Counted from the first letter of the stretch, positions 1 through 9,334 are shown. The stretch is DNA of 64,000 nt from Massilia phosphatilytica (GCF_002968015.1 NZ_PUIP01000001.1:558001-622000); one strand, 5' to 3'. Made by a program: numbers and translations. The notes: generated by a model from the sequence alone, not told the origin.

Positions 1-1
1 C

Positions 2-289
2 GGCGGCAGGGTGACGGTGGGCATACGGCCCGAACACCTCGTGCCGGATGCCGCGGGGCCGATCCGCGGCGTCGTCGCGCTCGTCGAACGGCTCGGCGCG
101 GAATCGCACGTGCACCTGGACGTCGCGGGCCTGGCGCGGCCCATCGTGGTGTCCCTCAAGGCGGCGCCGCCGCCGCTGCCCGGCAGCGCCTGGGCCGTCG
201 CCCCCGCGCACGGCGCGCTGCACGTGTTCGGGCCGGATGGTGCGCGTATCGACAACAAGTTATTCAACAGTGAGACGGAGGAAGCATGA
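2..289 (+). CDS. Sugar ABC transporter ATP-binding protein, C-terminal part (cut by window edge)
   Basis: Only the last ~95 residues are in the window; the frame is open to base 2, so the ATPase core lies upstream. The visible part starts with VGIRPEHL, the signature of the C-terminal TOBE/regulatory domain of MalK/UgpC-type ATPases, followed by a beta-rich segment. These proteins drive ATP-dependent import of sugars across the inner membrane. The stop codon overlaps the start of the fructokinase gene (ATGA at 286-289), so the two are translationally coupled and the transporter probably carries a fructose-containing sugar. The substrate itself is inferred from the neighbours. Confidence 0.8.
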   Translation, partial: GGRVTVGIRPEHLVPDAAGPIRGVVALVERLGAESHVHLDVAGLARPIVVSLKAAPPPLPGSAWAVAPAHGALHVFGPDGARIDNKLFNSETEEA

Positions 290-1248
290 TCGTGGTGTGT
301 GGTGAAGCGTTGTTCGATGTGTTCGCGGCGGAGGAGAGGGCCGCCGCCATCGACCTGTCGGCCTGCCAGGGCGGTTCGCCGTTCAACCTGGCGACCGGCG
401 TGGCGCGGCTGGGCGGGACGGCGTCGTTCTTCGGCGGCCTGTCGCGCGACCTGTTCGGCCGCAAGCTGCACGCGGCGCTGGCGGCCGAGGGCGTGGACCT
501 CTCCGCGGCGCCCCGCCCGGACGCGCCTACCGCGCTCGTGATGGTGAGCGTCGACGACCGCGGCGTGCCCGTCTACACGTTCTACGGCAGCGGCACCGCC
601 GACCGCATGGTCGTCCAGGCGGACCTGGAGCGCGTGCCCGCCGATGCGGCAGCGATCCACGTCGGTTCGTACTGCATGGTCGTCGAACCCGTGGCGTCCA
701 CGTTGCGCGCACTGGTCGAGCGGCAGCGCGGCCGCAGCCTGATCGTGTATGACCCGAACGTCCGGCTGACAATCGAGCCGGACGTCGAGGCCTGGCGCGA
801 ATCCGTGCGCTGGATGCAGCGCCGCGCCGACGTCCTCAAGGTCAGCGAGGAAGACATCCACGCCCTGTATCCGGGCAGGCGCGTCGACACGTTCATCGCC
901 GAGTCACTGGACGCGGGCGTCGCCCTCGTCGTCGTGACGTGGGGCGAGCGGGGCGTGGTCGCGGTCACGCGGTCACAGCTGGCGGTGGAAGTGCCGGCCG
1001 TTCCCGTCACGGTGGTGGACACGGTGGGCGCGGGCGACACGTTCCAGGCCGGCCTGCTGGCCTGGCTGCAGCGCGCCGGGAAGCTCACGCGGCAGGCGGT
1101 GGAAAGCCTGGCCCAGGACGAACTGCTGGAGGCATTGCGCTTCGCGGCGCGCGCGGCAAGCATCACCTGTTCGCGCCGCGGCGCGGACCTGCCGTACACC
1201 AGCGAACTGGCCGATACGGAAGGATTCGAATTTTTTTACAAGAAATGA
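286..1248 (+). CDS. scrK: Fructokinase, PfkB (ribokinase) family
   Basis: A 320-residue PfkB-family sugar kinase, the usual length for fructokinases. It begins MIVVCGEALFDVF, has the Gly-rich substrate motif QGGSPFNLATGVARLGG near residues 28-44, and the anion-hole/catalytic-base motif TVGAGDTF near residues 245-252 (the Asp is the base). It would phosphorylate cytoplasmic fructose to fructose-6-phosphate. It overlaps the preceding ABC ATPase by four bases and precedes a TonB receptor, a GH32 fructan hydrolase and a sugar porter, which makes fructose the likely substrate. PfkB kinases for other sugars look similar, so the substrate rests on context. Confidence 0.85.
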   Translation: MIVVCGEALFDVFAAEERAAAIDLSACQGGSPFNLATGVARLGGTASFFGGLSRDLFGRKLHAALAAEGVDLSAAPRPDAPTALVMVSVDDRGVPVYTFYGSGTADRMVVQADLERVPADAAAIHVGSYCMVVEPVASTLRALVERQRGRSLIVYDPNVRLTIEPDVEAWRESVRWMQRRADVLKVSEEDIHALYPGRRVDTFIAESLDAGVALVVVTWGERGVVAVTRSQLAVEVPAVPVTVVDTVGAGDTFQAGLLAWLQRAGKLTRQAVESLAQDELLEALRFAARAASITCSRRGADLPYTSELADTEGFEFFYKK

Positions 1249-1330
1249 CAACGATGGACATACGGTTCACAAGACCGGTAGCTGGAAAAACGAAACAAAA
1301 GAAGTCAACATCAAACAGGAGATAAAACCC

Positions 1331-4147
1331 ATGCGCTATTCGCTCACCCCCTATATCGGCCGCTCGGCCGCCCTCGTCATCGCGCTGGCGCCCGCCCTCG
1401 CGTTCGCCCAGCAGCAGGCCGGCGCGACCGCGGAGCAGCCCGCGGCCAAGGCCGACGAGGCCAATAACGTCGTCATCGTGACGGGCGTGACCCGGACGAC
1501 GACCAAGAAGAACGCCACGTTCTCGATCAACACGCTGAGCGCCGACGACATCCAGCGCCTGGCGCCCATGAGCACGGCCGACCTGCTGGGCAACCTGCCG
1601 GGCATCTATGCCGAGGGCAGCACGGCCGGCGAGGCCAGCAACAACATCACGGTGCGCGGCCTGCCCGTGGTCGGCGGCTATCGCTTCGCGCCGCAGCTGA
1701 TCGACGGCCTGCCGGCGTACGAGGAATCGGAAGCCCCGTTCCTGAACAACGACGTGTTCGTCCGCGACGACCTGATGACGGAAAGCGTGGAGGCGGTGAA
1801 GGGCGGCCCCGGCGGCATCCTGTATTCGAACGGCCTGGGCGCGACGATCAACCACATCACACGCACGGGCGGCGACCATCTGGAAGGCGGCTACAAGCTC
1901 GAATACGCGGACTACGGTTTCATCCGCCAGGACGCGTTCGTGTCCGGCCCGCTGGGCAGGAACGTGACCGGCGCCGTCGGCGGCTACTACCGCAGAAGTA
2001 AAGGTATCCGCGATACCGGCTACACGGCCGACCGCGGCGGCCAGATCCGCGGCAACCTCATCTACACGAGCGACGACCGCAGGACGACCGCCCGTTTTGA
2101 TGCGCTCGTGATCAACGACCGCACGGCGTTCTACCAGAACCTGCCGATCTCGGTGCCGCGCTTCACGCAGTCCGGCACGCCCGCCCATCCGACGGTGCTC
2201 AGCCAGGACACCATCCAGCCGCTGGGCATCGATTTCGCGCACGGCACGACGGCCTCGCCCTACAACCGCCGCTTCAACATGATCGGCGAGTACGGCACCC
2301 GCACCATCGACCAGGCCGACGGCATCCATCCCGACTTCAAGATGTTTACCCTGAAGCTGGGGCATGACTTCGATTCCGGCCTGAAGGTCACGGCCGGCCT
2401 GCGCCACACGGGCGGCAGCAGCGGCTTCAATTCGGTCTTCACGGGGAACGACACGGCGACGGCGGCCACGTTCCTGAACGCGCGCTTCCAGAACGACGTG
2501 ATCTCGCCGGCGCATGGGGCAGCGCTGGGCTGTAACCTCACCAACGCCAAGCTGGTCGGCTACTTCAAGAGCGGCACCTGCGCGGACTTCGCCAACATCA
2601 GCCGCGAGGATTTCATCGCGAAGTACGGGAAGGGCGCTGGCGTGGTCGGCACGTACCGCAACGACGGCACGCGCGTGGCGCCGACGGCCTACATGAACTT
2701 CCTGGTGCCGTTCATCGCCGATACCGACGCGGCCAGCACGGTGCTCGACCTGAAGGGCCAGAAGACGTTCAACGCGGTCGGCACGCACGACCTGACGTTC
2801 GGCGTGTACCGCAGCCATTACACCTACGATCCGAACTTCCAGGCCGGGCTGCTCGTGTCGGAAAGTGCGCCCAACGCGCGCCTCATCGACCTGACGGTGG
2901 TCGACGCCGCCGGCAACCAGGTTGGCCCGTCGCTGACGTCGGGCGGCGCCATCCTGCCCGGCTGGTTCGGCTGGGTCAGCCACATCAAGGCCGACGGCCA
3001 CGCCGCCTACCTGCTCGACCACTGGGAAACCATGCAGGGCAAGCTGAAGATCGACGCCGGCGTGCGCTGGCAGGACGTGCGGGCCAACGTCGACCGCCGC
3101 GACCGCAACACGGCGGTCGACCTGACGCCGGCGAATATCGCCGTCGGTTCGACGCAGGACACCGCCGCGGACAACGAAGTCCAGTTTCCCGGCCAGCCGA
3201 ACCTGTTGAACAAGACGTATCACGGCATCGGCTGGTCGCTCGGCGGCAACTACAGCTTCAGCCGGCCGCTCGCCGTGTATGCGCTCGCGTCGTATTCGTT
3301 CCGCCTGCCGAGCCTCGAGGACCTCAACAATCTCAGTACGGCGGGCGCCGTCGTGGTGAACGGCCGGCCCGTCGAGCTCAGCGCCGTCGAGCACATCCGC
3401 CAGTACGAAGGCGGCCTGCGCTACCTGACGCGCGAGTTCGGCGCCTCGGTCGCGCTGTTCTACAACAAGTTCTCGCCGCGCAGCGCCGTGAACATCTACA
3501 AGGACTTCCAGTCGCCGACGTGCCTGGCGCTCGGCGGTGTCACGCAGATCAACTCGTGCCCGGACGTGGCCCAGATCTACAAGCGCGGCGTGCGCAACGT
3601 CGGCACCGAGATCGAACTGAGCTTCCGTCCCCGCATGATCGAAGGGCTGGAGCTGAAGGGCAGCGTCGTGGCGCAGAATCCGAAGGTCGAAGGTGCGCGC
3701 TACCAGATCACGCAGGAAGACAAGGATCCGCAGGGTGTGATCACGGGCTACCACTACGTGCAGATCAGCGAAGACGGCCGCCGCCCGCGCCGCCTGGCCA
3801 AGATCATGGCGAACTTCCAGCCGTCGTACGACCTGCTCGCGGCGACCGGCATCCCGCTGACCGTGTACGGGCAATACCAGTACGTCGGCGACCGCTTCTC
3901 GGAAGCGACCGACACCAACGTGACCCTGCTGCCGTCCTACCACATCATCAACATGGGCGCGCAATACCAGATCTCGTCGCGCTGGATGGCGCAGCTGCAC
4001 GTGGCGAACCTCACGAACCAGCTGTCGTTCACGGAAGGCGATCCGCTGTTCTCCGACCTGCTGTCGCCGGACGGCACCCGCAACCGCGGCGTCGCGCGGC
4101 CGCTGTTCGGCCGCACGATCCGCGCCAGCCTGACGTACCGCTTCTGA
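1331..4147 (+). CDS. TonB-dependent outer-membrane receptor, probable fructan/sucrose uptake
   Basis: 938 residues with a Sec signal peptide (cleavage after AFA near residue 26), a plausible TonB box around VVIVTGV (residues ~48-54), a plug domain (TADLLGNLPGIYAEG), and a long beta-barrel ending in the terminal aromatic LTYRF typical of outer-membrane proteins. An AGGAG ribosome site precedes the ATG. It would import an oligosaccharide across the outer membrane using TonB energy. Its position between fructokinase and a GH32 lipoprotein points to sucrose or fructo-oligosaccharides. A 10-bp-stem hairpin separates it from the GH32 gene. Confidence 0.85.
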   Translation: MRYSLTPYIGRSAALVIALAPALAFAQQQAGATAEQPAAKADEANNVVIVTGVTRTTTKKNATFSINTLSADDIQRLAPMSTADLLGNLPGIYAEGSTAGEASNNITVRGLPVVGGYRFAPQLIDGLPAYEESEAPFLNNDVFVRDDLMTESVEAVKGGPGGILYSNGLGATINHITRTGGDHLEGGYKLEYADYGFIRQDAFVSGPLGRNVTGAVGGYYRRSKGIRDTGYTADRGGQIRGNLIYTSDDRRTTARFDALVINDRTAFYQNLPISVPRFTQSGTPAHPTVLSQDTIQPLGIDFAHGTTASPYNRRFNMIGEYGTRTIDQADGIHPDFKMFTLKLGHDFDSGLKVTAGLRHTGGSSGFNSVFTGNDTATAATFLNARFQNDVISPAHGAALGCNLTNAKLVGYFKSGTCADFANISREDFIAKYGKGAGVVGTYRNDGTRVAPTAYMNFLVPFIADTDAASTVLDLKGQKTFNAVGTHDLTFGVYRSHYTYDPNFQAGLLVSESAPNARLIDLTVVDAAGNQVGPSLTSGGAILPGWFGWVSHIKADGHAAYLLDHWETMQGKLKIDAGVRWQDVRANVDRRDRNTAVDLTPANIAVGSTQDTAADNEVQFPGQPNLLNKTYHGIGWSLGGNYSFSRPLAVYALASYSFRLPSLEDLNNLSTAGAVVVNGRPVELSAVEHIRQYEGGLRYLTREFGASVALFYNKFSPRSAVNIYKDFQSPTCLALGGVTQINSCPDVAQIYKRGVRNVGTEIELSFRPRMIEGLELKGSVVAQNPKVEGARYQITQEDKDPQGVITGYHYVQISEDGRRPRRLAKIMANFQPSYDLLAATGIPLTVYGQYQYVGDRFSEATDTNVTLLPSYHIINMGAQYQISSRWMAQLHVANLTNQLSFTEGDPLFSDLLSPDGTRNRGVARPLFGRTIRASLTYRF

Positions 4148-4166
4148 TCGCGCCGACAAGCGCATC

Positions 4167-4190
4167 ACGGGCAGCCGGACGGCTGCCCGT
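4167..4190 (+). terminator. Intercistronic hairpin after the TonB receptor gene
   Basis: ACGGGCAGCC and GGCTGCCCGT form a perfect 10-bp stem around a GGAC tetraloop. Only GTCTTC follows, with no real T-run, so it is more likely an mRNA-stabilising or partial-termination element that sets the receptor/hydrolase ratio than a full terminator. Confidence 0.55.
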
Positions 4191-4214
4191 CTTCGACACC
4201 AACAAGGAAATCCT

Positions 4215-5852
4215 GTGGCTTTGACATTCCGACTTTCCCTGCTCGCCATCGGCGCCGCGCTGCTGTGCGCCGGCTGCGCCAGCAGCGCGCCCGATCCCGC
4301 GCCAGTGGACGTGCCCGCATATGGCGAGCCGTTCCGTCCCCAGCTGTCGTTCTCCCCGCAGCGCAACTGGATGAACGATCCGAACGGCCTCGTGTACCAC
4401 GACGGCGAGTATCACCTGTTCTACCAATACAATCCGAACAAGGACACCTGGGGCGACATGTCCTGGGGCCACGCGGTCAGTCCCGACCTGCTGCACTGGA
4501 CCGAGCTGCCGCTGGCACTGCCCGTCGACAAGGACGCGAGCGGCCGGATCACGCAGATGTTCTTCTCCGGCAGCGCGGTGGTCGATCACGCCAATACGAG
4601 CGGATTCGGCCAGCCCGGCAAGCCGGCCATGGTGGCCATCTACACGGCCGTGTTCCCGCAGGGACGCACGCCGGACGGCAAGCCTGTCCGTGCCGGCACC
4701 CAGGCGCAGTCGCTCGCCTACAGCCTCGATCGCGGCCGCACGTGGACGCAGTACGCCGGCAACCCCGTGATTCCCGCGCCGCCCGCGCCCTACGCCGCCG
4801 AGTACCGCGAATTCCGCGATCCGAAAATGTTCTGGTACGAGCCCGGACACAAGTGGATCCTGGCGACGGTGGCGGCGCAGCAGCACAAGGCCCTGTTCTA
4901 CAGCTCGCGCGACCTGGTCCACTGGGAGTGGACGGGAGAATTCGGCCCGGCCGGCGCGAGCAGCGGCGTGTGGGAATGTCCCGACCTGGTCGAGCTGCCG
5001 GTCGACGGCGACCCGGCGAAACGCAAATGGGTCCTCATCATCAGCCTCAATCCCGGCGGCCCGGCCGGAGGATCCGGCATGCAGTACTTCGTCGGCGACT
5101 TCGACGGCAAGACGTTTACCCGCGACCGCGACGCCACGGGCGACGCGCCCCGGTGGCTCGACTACGGCGCCGATTTCTACGCCGGCGTGACCTACAACGA
5201 CGCGCCTGGCGGGCGGCGCCTGCTGGTCGGCTGGATGAACAACTGGCTGTACGGCGAAAAGGTCCCGACGGCGCCATGGCGCAGCGCGCAGGCGCTGCCG
5301 CGCGAACTCGGCCTGCGCACGGTGGGCGGCCAGGTGAAACTGGTGCAGCAGCCGATCGCGGAAGCGCAGGGCTTGCGCGGCGCGCTGCTGTACGGTGCGC
5401 CGGAACGGACCATCGCGCGCGGCGCGCAGGCCGTGCCGCTGAACGGCGCGGCGAGCGCACCGCTGGAGCTGAAGATGGTCCTGAAACCGGGTAACGCGGC
5501 GCGCACGGGCGTCCGCCTGGGACAGGGCACCTACACCGAGATCGGCTACGACGCCGCGCAGGGCGCCATGTACGTCGATCGCACGCGGTCGGGCGCGACG
5601 GGCTTCCATCCGCAGTTCGCCGCACGGCACACGGCGCCGGTCACGCTGCGCGATGGCGGACTGCCGCTGCGGATCCTCGTCGACCGGGGATCGGTGACGG
5701 TGTTCGCCGGCGACGGCGAGGCGGTGTTGACCGACCAGATATTCCCGGCAGCGGGCGCGGACGGTGTGAGCCTGTTCAGCGCCGACGGGGACGCGCAAGT
5801 GCGCGACCTGAACATCTGGTCCCTGAATTCGATCTGGAAGGATGCACGATGA
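4215..5852 (+). CDS. Glycoside hydrolase family 32 lipoprotein (levanase/inulinase/invertase type)
   Basis: 545 residues with a GTG start six bases after AAGGAAA. The N-terminus is a lipoprotein signal with lipobox LCAGC (Cys21), so the enzyme is membrane-anchored, probably periplasmic or at the outer membrane. The GH32 catalytic triad is complete: nucleophile Asp55 in WMNDPNG, transition-state stabiliser Asp202 in FRDPK, acid/base Glu254 in WECPD. A C-terminal beta-sandwich follows from about residue 390. It would release fructose from sucrose, levan or inulin; the exact linkage cannot be told. Its stop overlaps the start of the downstream sugar porter (ATGA at 5849-5852). Confidence 0.92.
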   Translation: MALTFRLSLLAIGAALLCAGCASSAPDPAPVDVPAYGEPFRPQLSFSPQRNWMNDPNGLVYHDGEYHLFYQYNPNKDTWGDMSWGHAVSPDLLHWTELPLALPVDKDASGRITQMFFSGSAVVDHANTSGFGQPGKPAMVAIYTAVFPQGRTPDGKPVRAGTQAQSLAYSLDRGRTWTQYAGNPVIPAPPAPYAAEYREFRDPKMFWYEPGHKWILATVAAQQHKALFYSSRDLVHWEWTGEFGPAGASSGVWECPDLVELPVDGDPAKRKWVLIISLNPGGPAGGSGMQYFVGDFDGKTFTRDRDATGDAPRWLDYGADFYAGVTYNDAPGGRRLLVGWMNNWLYGEKVPTAPWRSAQALPRELGLRTVGGQVKLVQQPIAEAQGLRGALLYGAPERTIARGAQAVPLNGAASAPLELKMVLKPGNAARTGVRLGQGTYTEIGYDAAQGAMYVDRTRSGATGFHPQFAARHTAPVTLRDGGLPLRILVDRGSVTVFAGDGEAVLTDQIFPAAGADGVSLFSADGDAQVRDLNIWSLNSIWKDAR

Positions 5853-7141
5853 ACACGTTGTTGAAGGGAACCCTGGTCGGCGGGCTGGCGGGGCTGCTGT
5901 TCGGTTTCGATACGGCGGTCATCGCCGGTACCACGCAAGGCCTCGCACAGGCATTCCAGCTCGACCCGTCGGGCCTCGGCATGACCGTGTCGAGCGCGTT
6001 GTGGGGCACGTTGCTGGGCGCCCTGTTCGCGGGCCGCCCCGGCGACCGCTTCGGCGCGCGCAACTGCCTGCGCGCCATCGCGGGGCTGTACATCGTGTCG
6101 GCGCTGGGCTGCCTGTTCGCACCGAGCCTCGCGGTGCTGGTCGCGGCCCGGGTGCTGGGCGGGATCGCCATCGGCGCGTCGTCCGTGCTGGCGCCGATCT
6201 ACCTGGCGGAGATCGCCCCGGCACACCGGCGCGGCATGCTGGTCGGCGCCTTCCAGTTCAACATCGTGCTGGGCATCCTCGTCGCGTACCTGAGCAACTA
6301 CCTGGTCGGGCTGGCGGCGCTGGGCGCGGACGAGTGGCGCTGGAAGTTCGGCGTCGCGGCGCTGCCGGCGCTGCTGTTGTGCGGCCTCCTGTTCGGGATT
6401 CCCAACAGCCCGCGCTGGCTCGCGGTGAAGGGCAGGACGAAGGAAGCGGAACAGGTGCTGCGCGACATCGGCGCCGCCGACGTCGCGGGCGACCTGGCCA
6501 GCTATGCACGCGGCCACGTCGCCGCGGGCTCGAAGCTGTCCTGGAGCCGCTACCGCAAGCCGATGCTGCTGGCGTTCGCGATCGCGGCGTTCAACCAGCT
6601 GTCCGGCATCAATGCCATCCTCTACTACGCGAACGACATCTTCGCGGCGGCCGGTTTCGGCAAGGTGTCCGCGGACCTGCAGTCGGTGATGATCGGCGCG
6701 ACGAACCTGCTGTTCACGCTGCTGGCGCTGACCGTCATCGACCGCCTGGGCCGCAAGACCCTGCTGATGGTGGGTTCGGTCGGGATGGTCGTCGCGCTGG
6801 CGGCGACGGCATGGATCCAGTGGAGCGGCATGCACCGCGACCTGCTGCTGTGGGCACTCGTCCTGTTCATCGCGGCATTCGCGTTCTCGCAGGGCGCCGT
6901 GATCTGGGTGTACATCTCCGAGATCTTCCCGACCGAGGTGCGGGCGCGCGGGCAGAGCCTCGGCGCGTCGACCCACTGGCTGATGGATGCCATCGTCGCC
7001 GGCGTGTTCCCGGCGATGGCGGCGCGGTCGAACGGACTGCCGTTCGTCCTGTTCGCGCTGGCGATGCTCGTGCAGTTGTTCGTCGTGGCGCGCTGGTTCG
7101 TCGAGACGAAGGGAACGCGGCTGGAGGATATCGACGTGTGA
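5849..7141 (+). CDS. MFS sugar porter (fructose/sucrose transporter)
   Basis: 430 residues, about 12 membrane segments, with the sugar-porter signatures in order: GLLFGFDTAVIAG in TM1, GDRFGAR in loop 2-3, a NSPRWL motif before the central loop, QLSGINAILYYAND in TM7, DRLGRK in loop 8-9 and PTEVRARGQS in loop 10-11. It would import a mono- or disaccharide through the inner membrane by proton symport. Four-base overlap with the GH32 gene shows coupling: the hydrolase releases fructose, this protein takes it in and the fructokinase phosphorylates it. Confidence 0.9.
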   Translation: MNTLLKGTLVGGLAGLLFGFDTAVIAGTTQGLAQAFQLDPSGLGMTVSSALWGTLLGALFAGRPGDRFGARNCLRAIAGLYIVSALGCLFAPSLAVLVAARVLGGIAIGASSVLAPIYLAEIAPAHRRGMLVGAFQFNIVLGILVAYLSNYLVGLAALGADEWRWKFGVAALPALLLCGLLFGIPNSPRWLAVKGRTKEAEQVLRDIGAADVAGDLASYARGHVAAGSKLSWSRYRKPMLLAFAIAAFNQLSGINAILYYANDIFAAAGFGKVSADLQSVMIGATNLLFTLLALTVIDRLGRKTLLMVGSVGMVVALAATAWIQWSGMHRDLLLWALVLFIAAFAFSQGAVIWVYISEIFPTEVRARGQSLGASTHWLMDAIVAGVFPAMAARSNGLPFVLFALAMLVQLFVVARWFVETKGTRLEDIDV

Positions 7142-7162
7142 CCGTCGTTGCCCGTCAGGCCG

Positions 7163-7487
7163 TCAATGCGGCAGGACGGCTTCGGCCGGCGGCGGCGCGT
7201 ACGCCTGCGAGACAGGATGGTAGCGCCGGTGCCACGGCCGGGTGAGGACGCGCAGCGCCACGTCGAACGGCACGCCGTTCTCGCACAGCGTCCGCGCCGC
7301 ATAGGCCGTGCCTTCGGCCGCGCTCGCGCTGATCACGGCGTCGACGAGGAGGGCGGTGACGAGGTCGGTCCGCTGGCCGGTGCCGGATGGCGCCGGCGAG
7401 GTCGTTGTCGCGCAGGTCGGACAGGCGACCCGGGGTGCCTGGCCGCACGTCGTGCACGCGCATTCGACGATGTTTCTTCGTTGTCAT
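7163..7487 (-). pseudogene. Frameshifted small zinc-ribbon protein gene
   Basis: A frame reading from 7483 to the stop at 7163 codes for a protein-like sequence: a Cys-rich start (ECACTTCG then VACPTC, a four/five-Cys zinc-ribbon pattern), then a helical part (LLVDAVISASAAEGTAYAAR) and the tail RRYHPVSQAYAPPPAEAVLP. It has no ATG, GTG or TTG at its 5' end; an in-frame stop comes just upstream. An ATG at 7487 starts MTTKK in the neighbouring frame. Removing a single A in the GAAAC run near 7473-7475 would join them as MTTKNIVECACTTCG, about 107 residues. It is therefore either a broken gene or a sequencing error. Function unknown. Confidence 0.55.
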
Positions 7488-7546
7488 CTTGCTATTCTAC
7501 ATCTGGAACGTGCCAGCGTGATGACCCGGCCTGCTTTTTGCGGCCG

Positions 7547-8386
7547 CTATTTGCCGATGAATGCGCCCAGCAGCCGGTTGAACTCCGCCGCATGCGTCAC
7601 GTTCATGCCATGCGAGGCGCCGGCCACGGTCCGCGTGTCGGCGCCGGCGATCCATTCCGCCAGCTGCGCCACGTTGTCGCGATACATGCGCGGGCTCTTT
7701 TCGCCCGCGATCAGCAGCGTCGGGCAGGCGATGGCCTGCGCCGCGGTGCGGGTGTAGGCGGGCAGCGGATCGCGGAACTGCATCGGCAAGGTGGCCGCGT
7801 TGTCGAGCGCCATCCGACGGAAGCCGGCGGGGCTCTTGCGCCAGATGCCCGGCAGGCTGACGGAGTCGACGAACAGTTCCAGGCCGGCGTCGACGTCGCC
7901 GTCTTCGATCAGCTGTGCCGCCCTTGCGCGCAGTGCCTCGGTCGCGGGCGGCAGCGGCGCGTCGGCGTGCAGCGGGCCGCCGGGATCGGCGAGCGTCAGC
8001 GATTGCACGAGGTGCGGATAGTCGCGCGCCAGGTGGAACGCGACGCAGCCGCCGCGCGAGTGGCCGACCAGGTGCACCGGGCCGAGGTCCATGGCGGTGA
8101 TGAATTCGGCGAGCTCCGCGACGTGCGTCCACCAGCTGAACGCGCCCTGCAGCGCGAGGTCGTCGGCCGGCCAGTAGTGGCTGAGGCTCACGGAGACGCA
8201 CCGGAAACGCTGCGCCAGGGCGGCCACCTGGCCGTTCCAGTAGCGGTAGTCGCACAGCGAGCCGTGGACGAACAGCAGCGGCGCGCCGCTGCCTTGCGTC
8301 ACGTACGGCATGCGTACGCCGGACGGCAGGGTGGCGAAATAGATCTCGGGTACGGACAGGGCGTGCTGGTCGGTGCGTGCGTTCAT
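7547..8386 (-). CDS. Alpha/beta-fold hydrolase
   Basis: 279 residues from an ATG preceded by AAGGAG; a longer reading from 8419 is possible but lacks a ribosome site. The alpha/beta-hydrolase landmarks are an oxyanion-hole LLFVHGSLCD, the nucleophile elbow GHSRGG and a late His in ASHGMN. The Asp is probably in the strand before the last helix. The substrate is unknown; relatives include esterases, haloperoxidase-like and meta-cleavage hydrolases. It is cytosolic (no signal peptide) and is transcribed divergently from a LysR-type regulator 89 bases away, which is its likely controller. Confidence 0.85.
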   Translation of the reverse strand: MNARTDQHALSVPEIYFATLPSGVRMPYVTQGSGAPLLFVHGSLCDYRYWNGQVAALAQRFRCVSVSLSHYWPADDLALQGAFSWWTHVAELAEFITAMDLGPVHLVGHSRGGCVAFHLARDYPHLVQSLTLADPGGPLHADAPLPPATEALRARAAQLIEDGDVDAGLELFVDSVSLPGIWRKSPAGFRRMALDNAATLPMQFRDPLPAYTRTAAQAIACPTLLIAGEKSPRMYRDNVAQLAEWIAGADTRTVAGASHGMNVTHAAEFNRLLGAFIGK

Positions 8387-8429
8387 CGTTGACTCCTTTT
8401 GCGCTACTATGCCCCACACGAAGTCTCAA

Positions 8430-8470
8430 GAAAATCGCATAATATTGAATCAATCAATCAGATTTTCTGA
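8430..8470. promoter_or_regulatory. Candidate LysR operator between hydrolase and regulator genes
   Basis: In the 89-bp divergent spacer, GAAAATC (8430-8436) is repeated inverted as GATTTTC (8461-8467). The second arm sits inside a shorter palindrome TCAGATTTTCTGA (8458-8470) directly before the regulator's ATG. AT-rich paired sites in a divergent spacer are typical of LysR autoregulation plus control of the neighbour. Confidence 0.5.
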
Positions 8471-8475
8471 TACAT

Positions 8476-9327
8476 ATGAAATCACTCGATCTCGACGTCC
8501 TGGCCATGATCGTGGCCGTGGCGGATACCGGCAACATCAGCCGCGCGGCGGAAGTCGTGCACCGCTCGCAATCGGCCGTGAGCATGCAGATCAAGACGCT
8601 GGAAGGCGCGCTCGGCAAGCCGCTGTTCGTGCGCGGCCCGCGCAGCGTCACCCCGACGCAGGACGGCGAGGTCCTGCTGACCTACGCCCGGCGCATGCTG
8701 GCGCTGCGCGACGAGGCGTGGGCCGCGGTCGTGCGGCCGGACATCACGGGCCGTGTCGTCATCGGCGTGCCGGACGACTACGCGTCGTCGCTGTTCCCGC
8801 CCATCCTGAAAAAATTTTCGGCGACCTATCCGAAGGTGCAGATCCAGGTCGTGGGCCTGCCGAGCGTGGCGCTGGCGCCGATGGTCAAGGATGGCTCCGT
8901 GGATCTCGTGTGCGCGACGCGCGTGAAAGGCCTGTCCGGTGAGTTCGTCCGGTTCGAGCCGATGGTGTGGGCCGCCACACCCAGCGCCCGCGACCTCTGG
9001 CGCGAGCGGCCGCTGCCCATCGCCGTCTTCCTGCCTGGCAGCGTGGCCCGCGAAAATGCGATCCGCAGCCTGGAGAAGGCGAAGATTCCCTACCGGACGT
9101 CGTACGAGAGCCCCAGCCTGATGGGCCTGCTCAGCATGGTCGAGGCGGGACTCGCCGTGGCGCCGCTCGCGCGCTGCGCGGTGCCCGCGCATCTGACCCT
9201 GCTCGGCCAGGCGCAGGGCCTGCCGGAAATCGATCCGCTCGAAGTCATCCTCGCGCGCAGCACCAAGTCGAAGCGGCCGCCGTGCGACTTCCTCGCCGAG
9301 AAGATCATGTCGGAGCTGCGGCGCTGA
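8476..9327 (+). CDS. LysR-family transcriptional regulator
   Basis: 283 residues. An N-terminal winged helix-turn-helix (residues ~1-62, NISRAAEVVHRSQSAVSMQIKTLE) is followed by a LysR substrate-binding domain (residues ~90-280). It is divergent to the alpha/beta hydrolase, the classic LysR arrangement, so that hydrolase is the probable target. The ligand cannot be inferred. Confidence 0.9.
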   Translation: MKSLDLDVLAMIVAVADTGNISRAAEVVHRSQSAVSMQIKTLEGALGKPLFVRGPRSVTPTQDGEVLLTYARRMLALRDEAWAAVVRPDITGRVVIGVPDDYASSLFPPILKKFSATYPKVQIQVVGLPSVALAPMVKDGSVDLVCATRVKGLSGEFVRFEPMVWAATPSARDLWRERPLPIAVFLPGSVARENAIRSLEKAKIPYRTSYESPSLMGLLSMVEAGLAVAPLARCAVPAHLTLLGQAQGLPEIDPLEVILARSTKSKRPPCDFLAEKIMSELRR

Positions 9328-9334
9328 GCGGCGG

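Noticed and set aside
1163..4366. A minus-strand open frame of over 1000 codons opposite the first TonB receptor
   Set aside because: Its composition is Arg/Ala/Val/His-rich with no domain; the opposite strand codes for a complete receptor. High GC makes such long antisense frames common.
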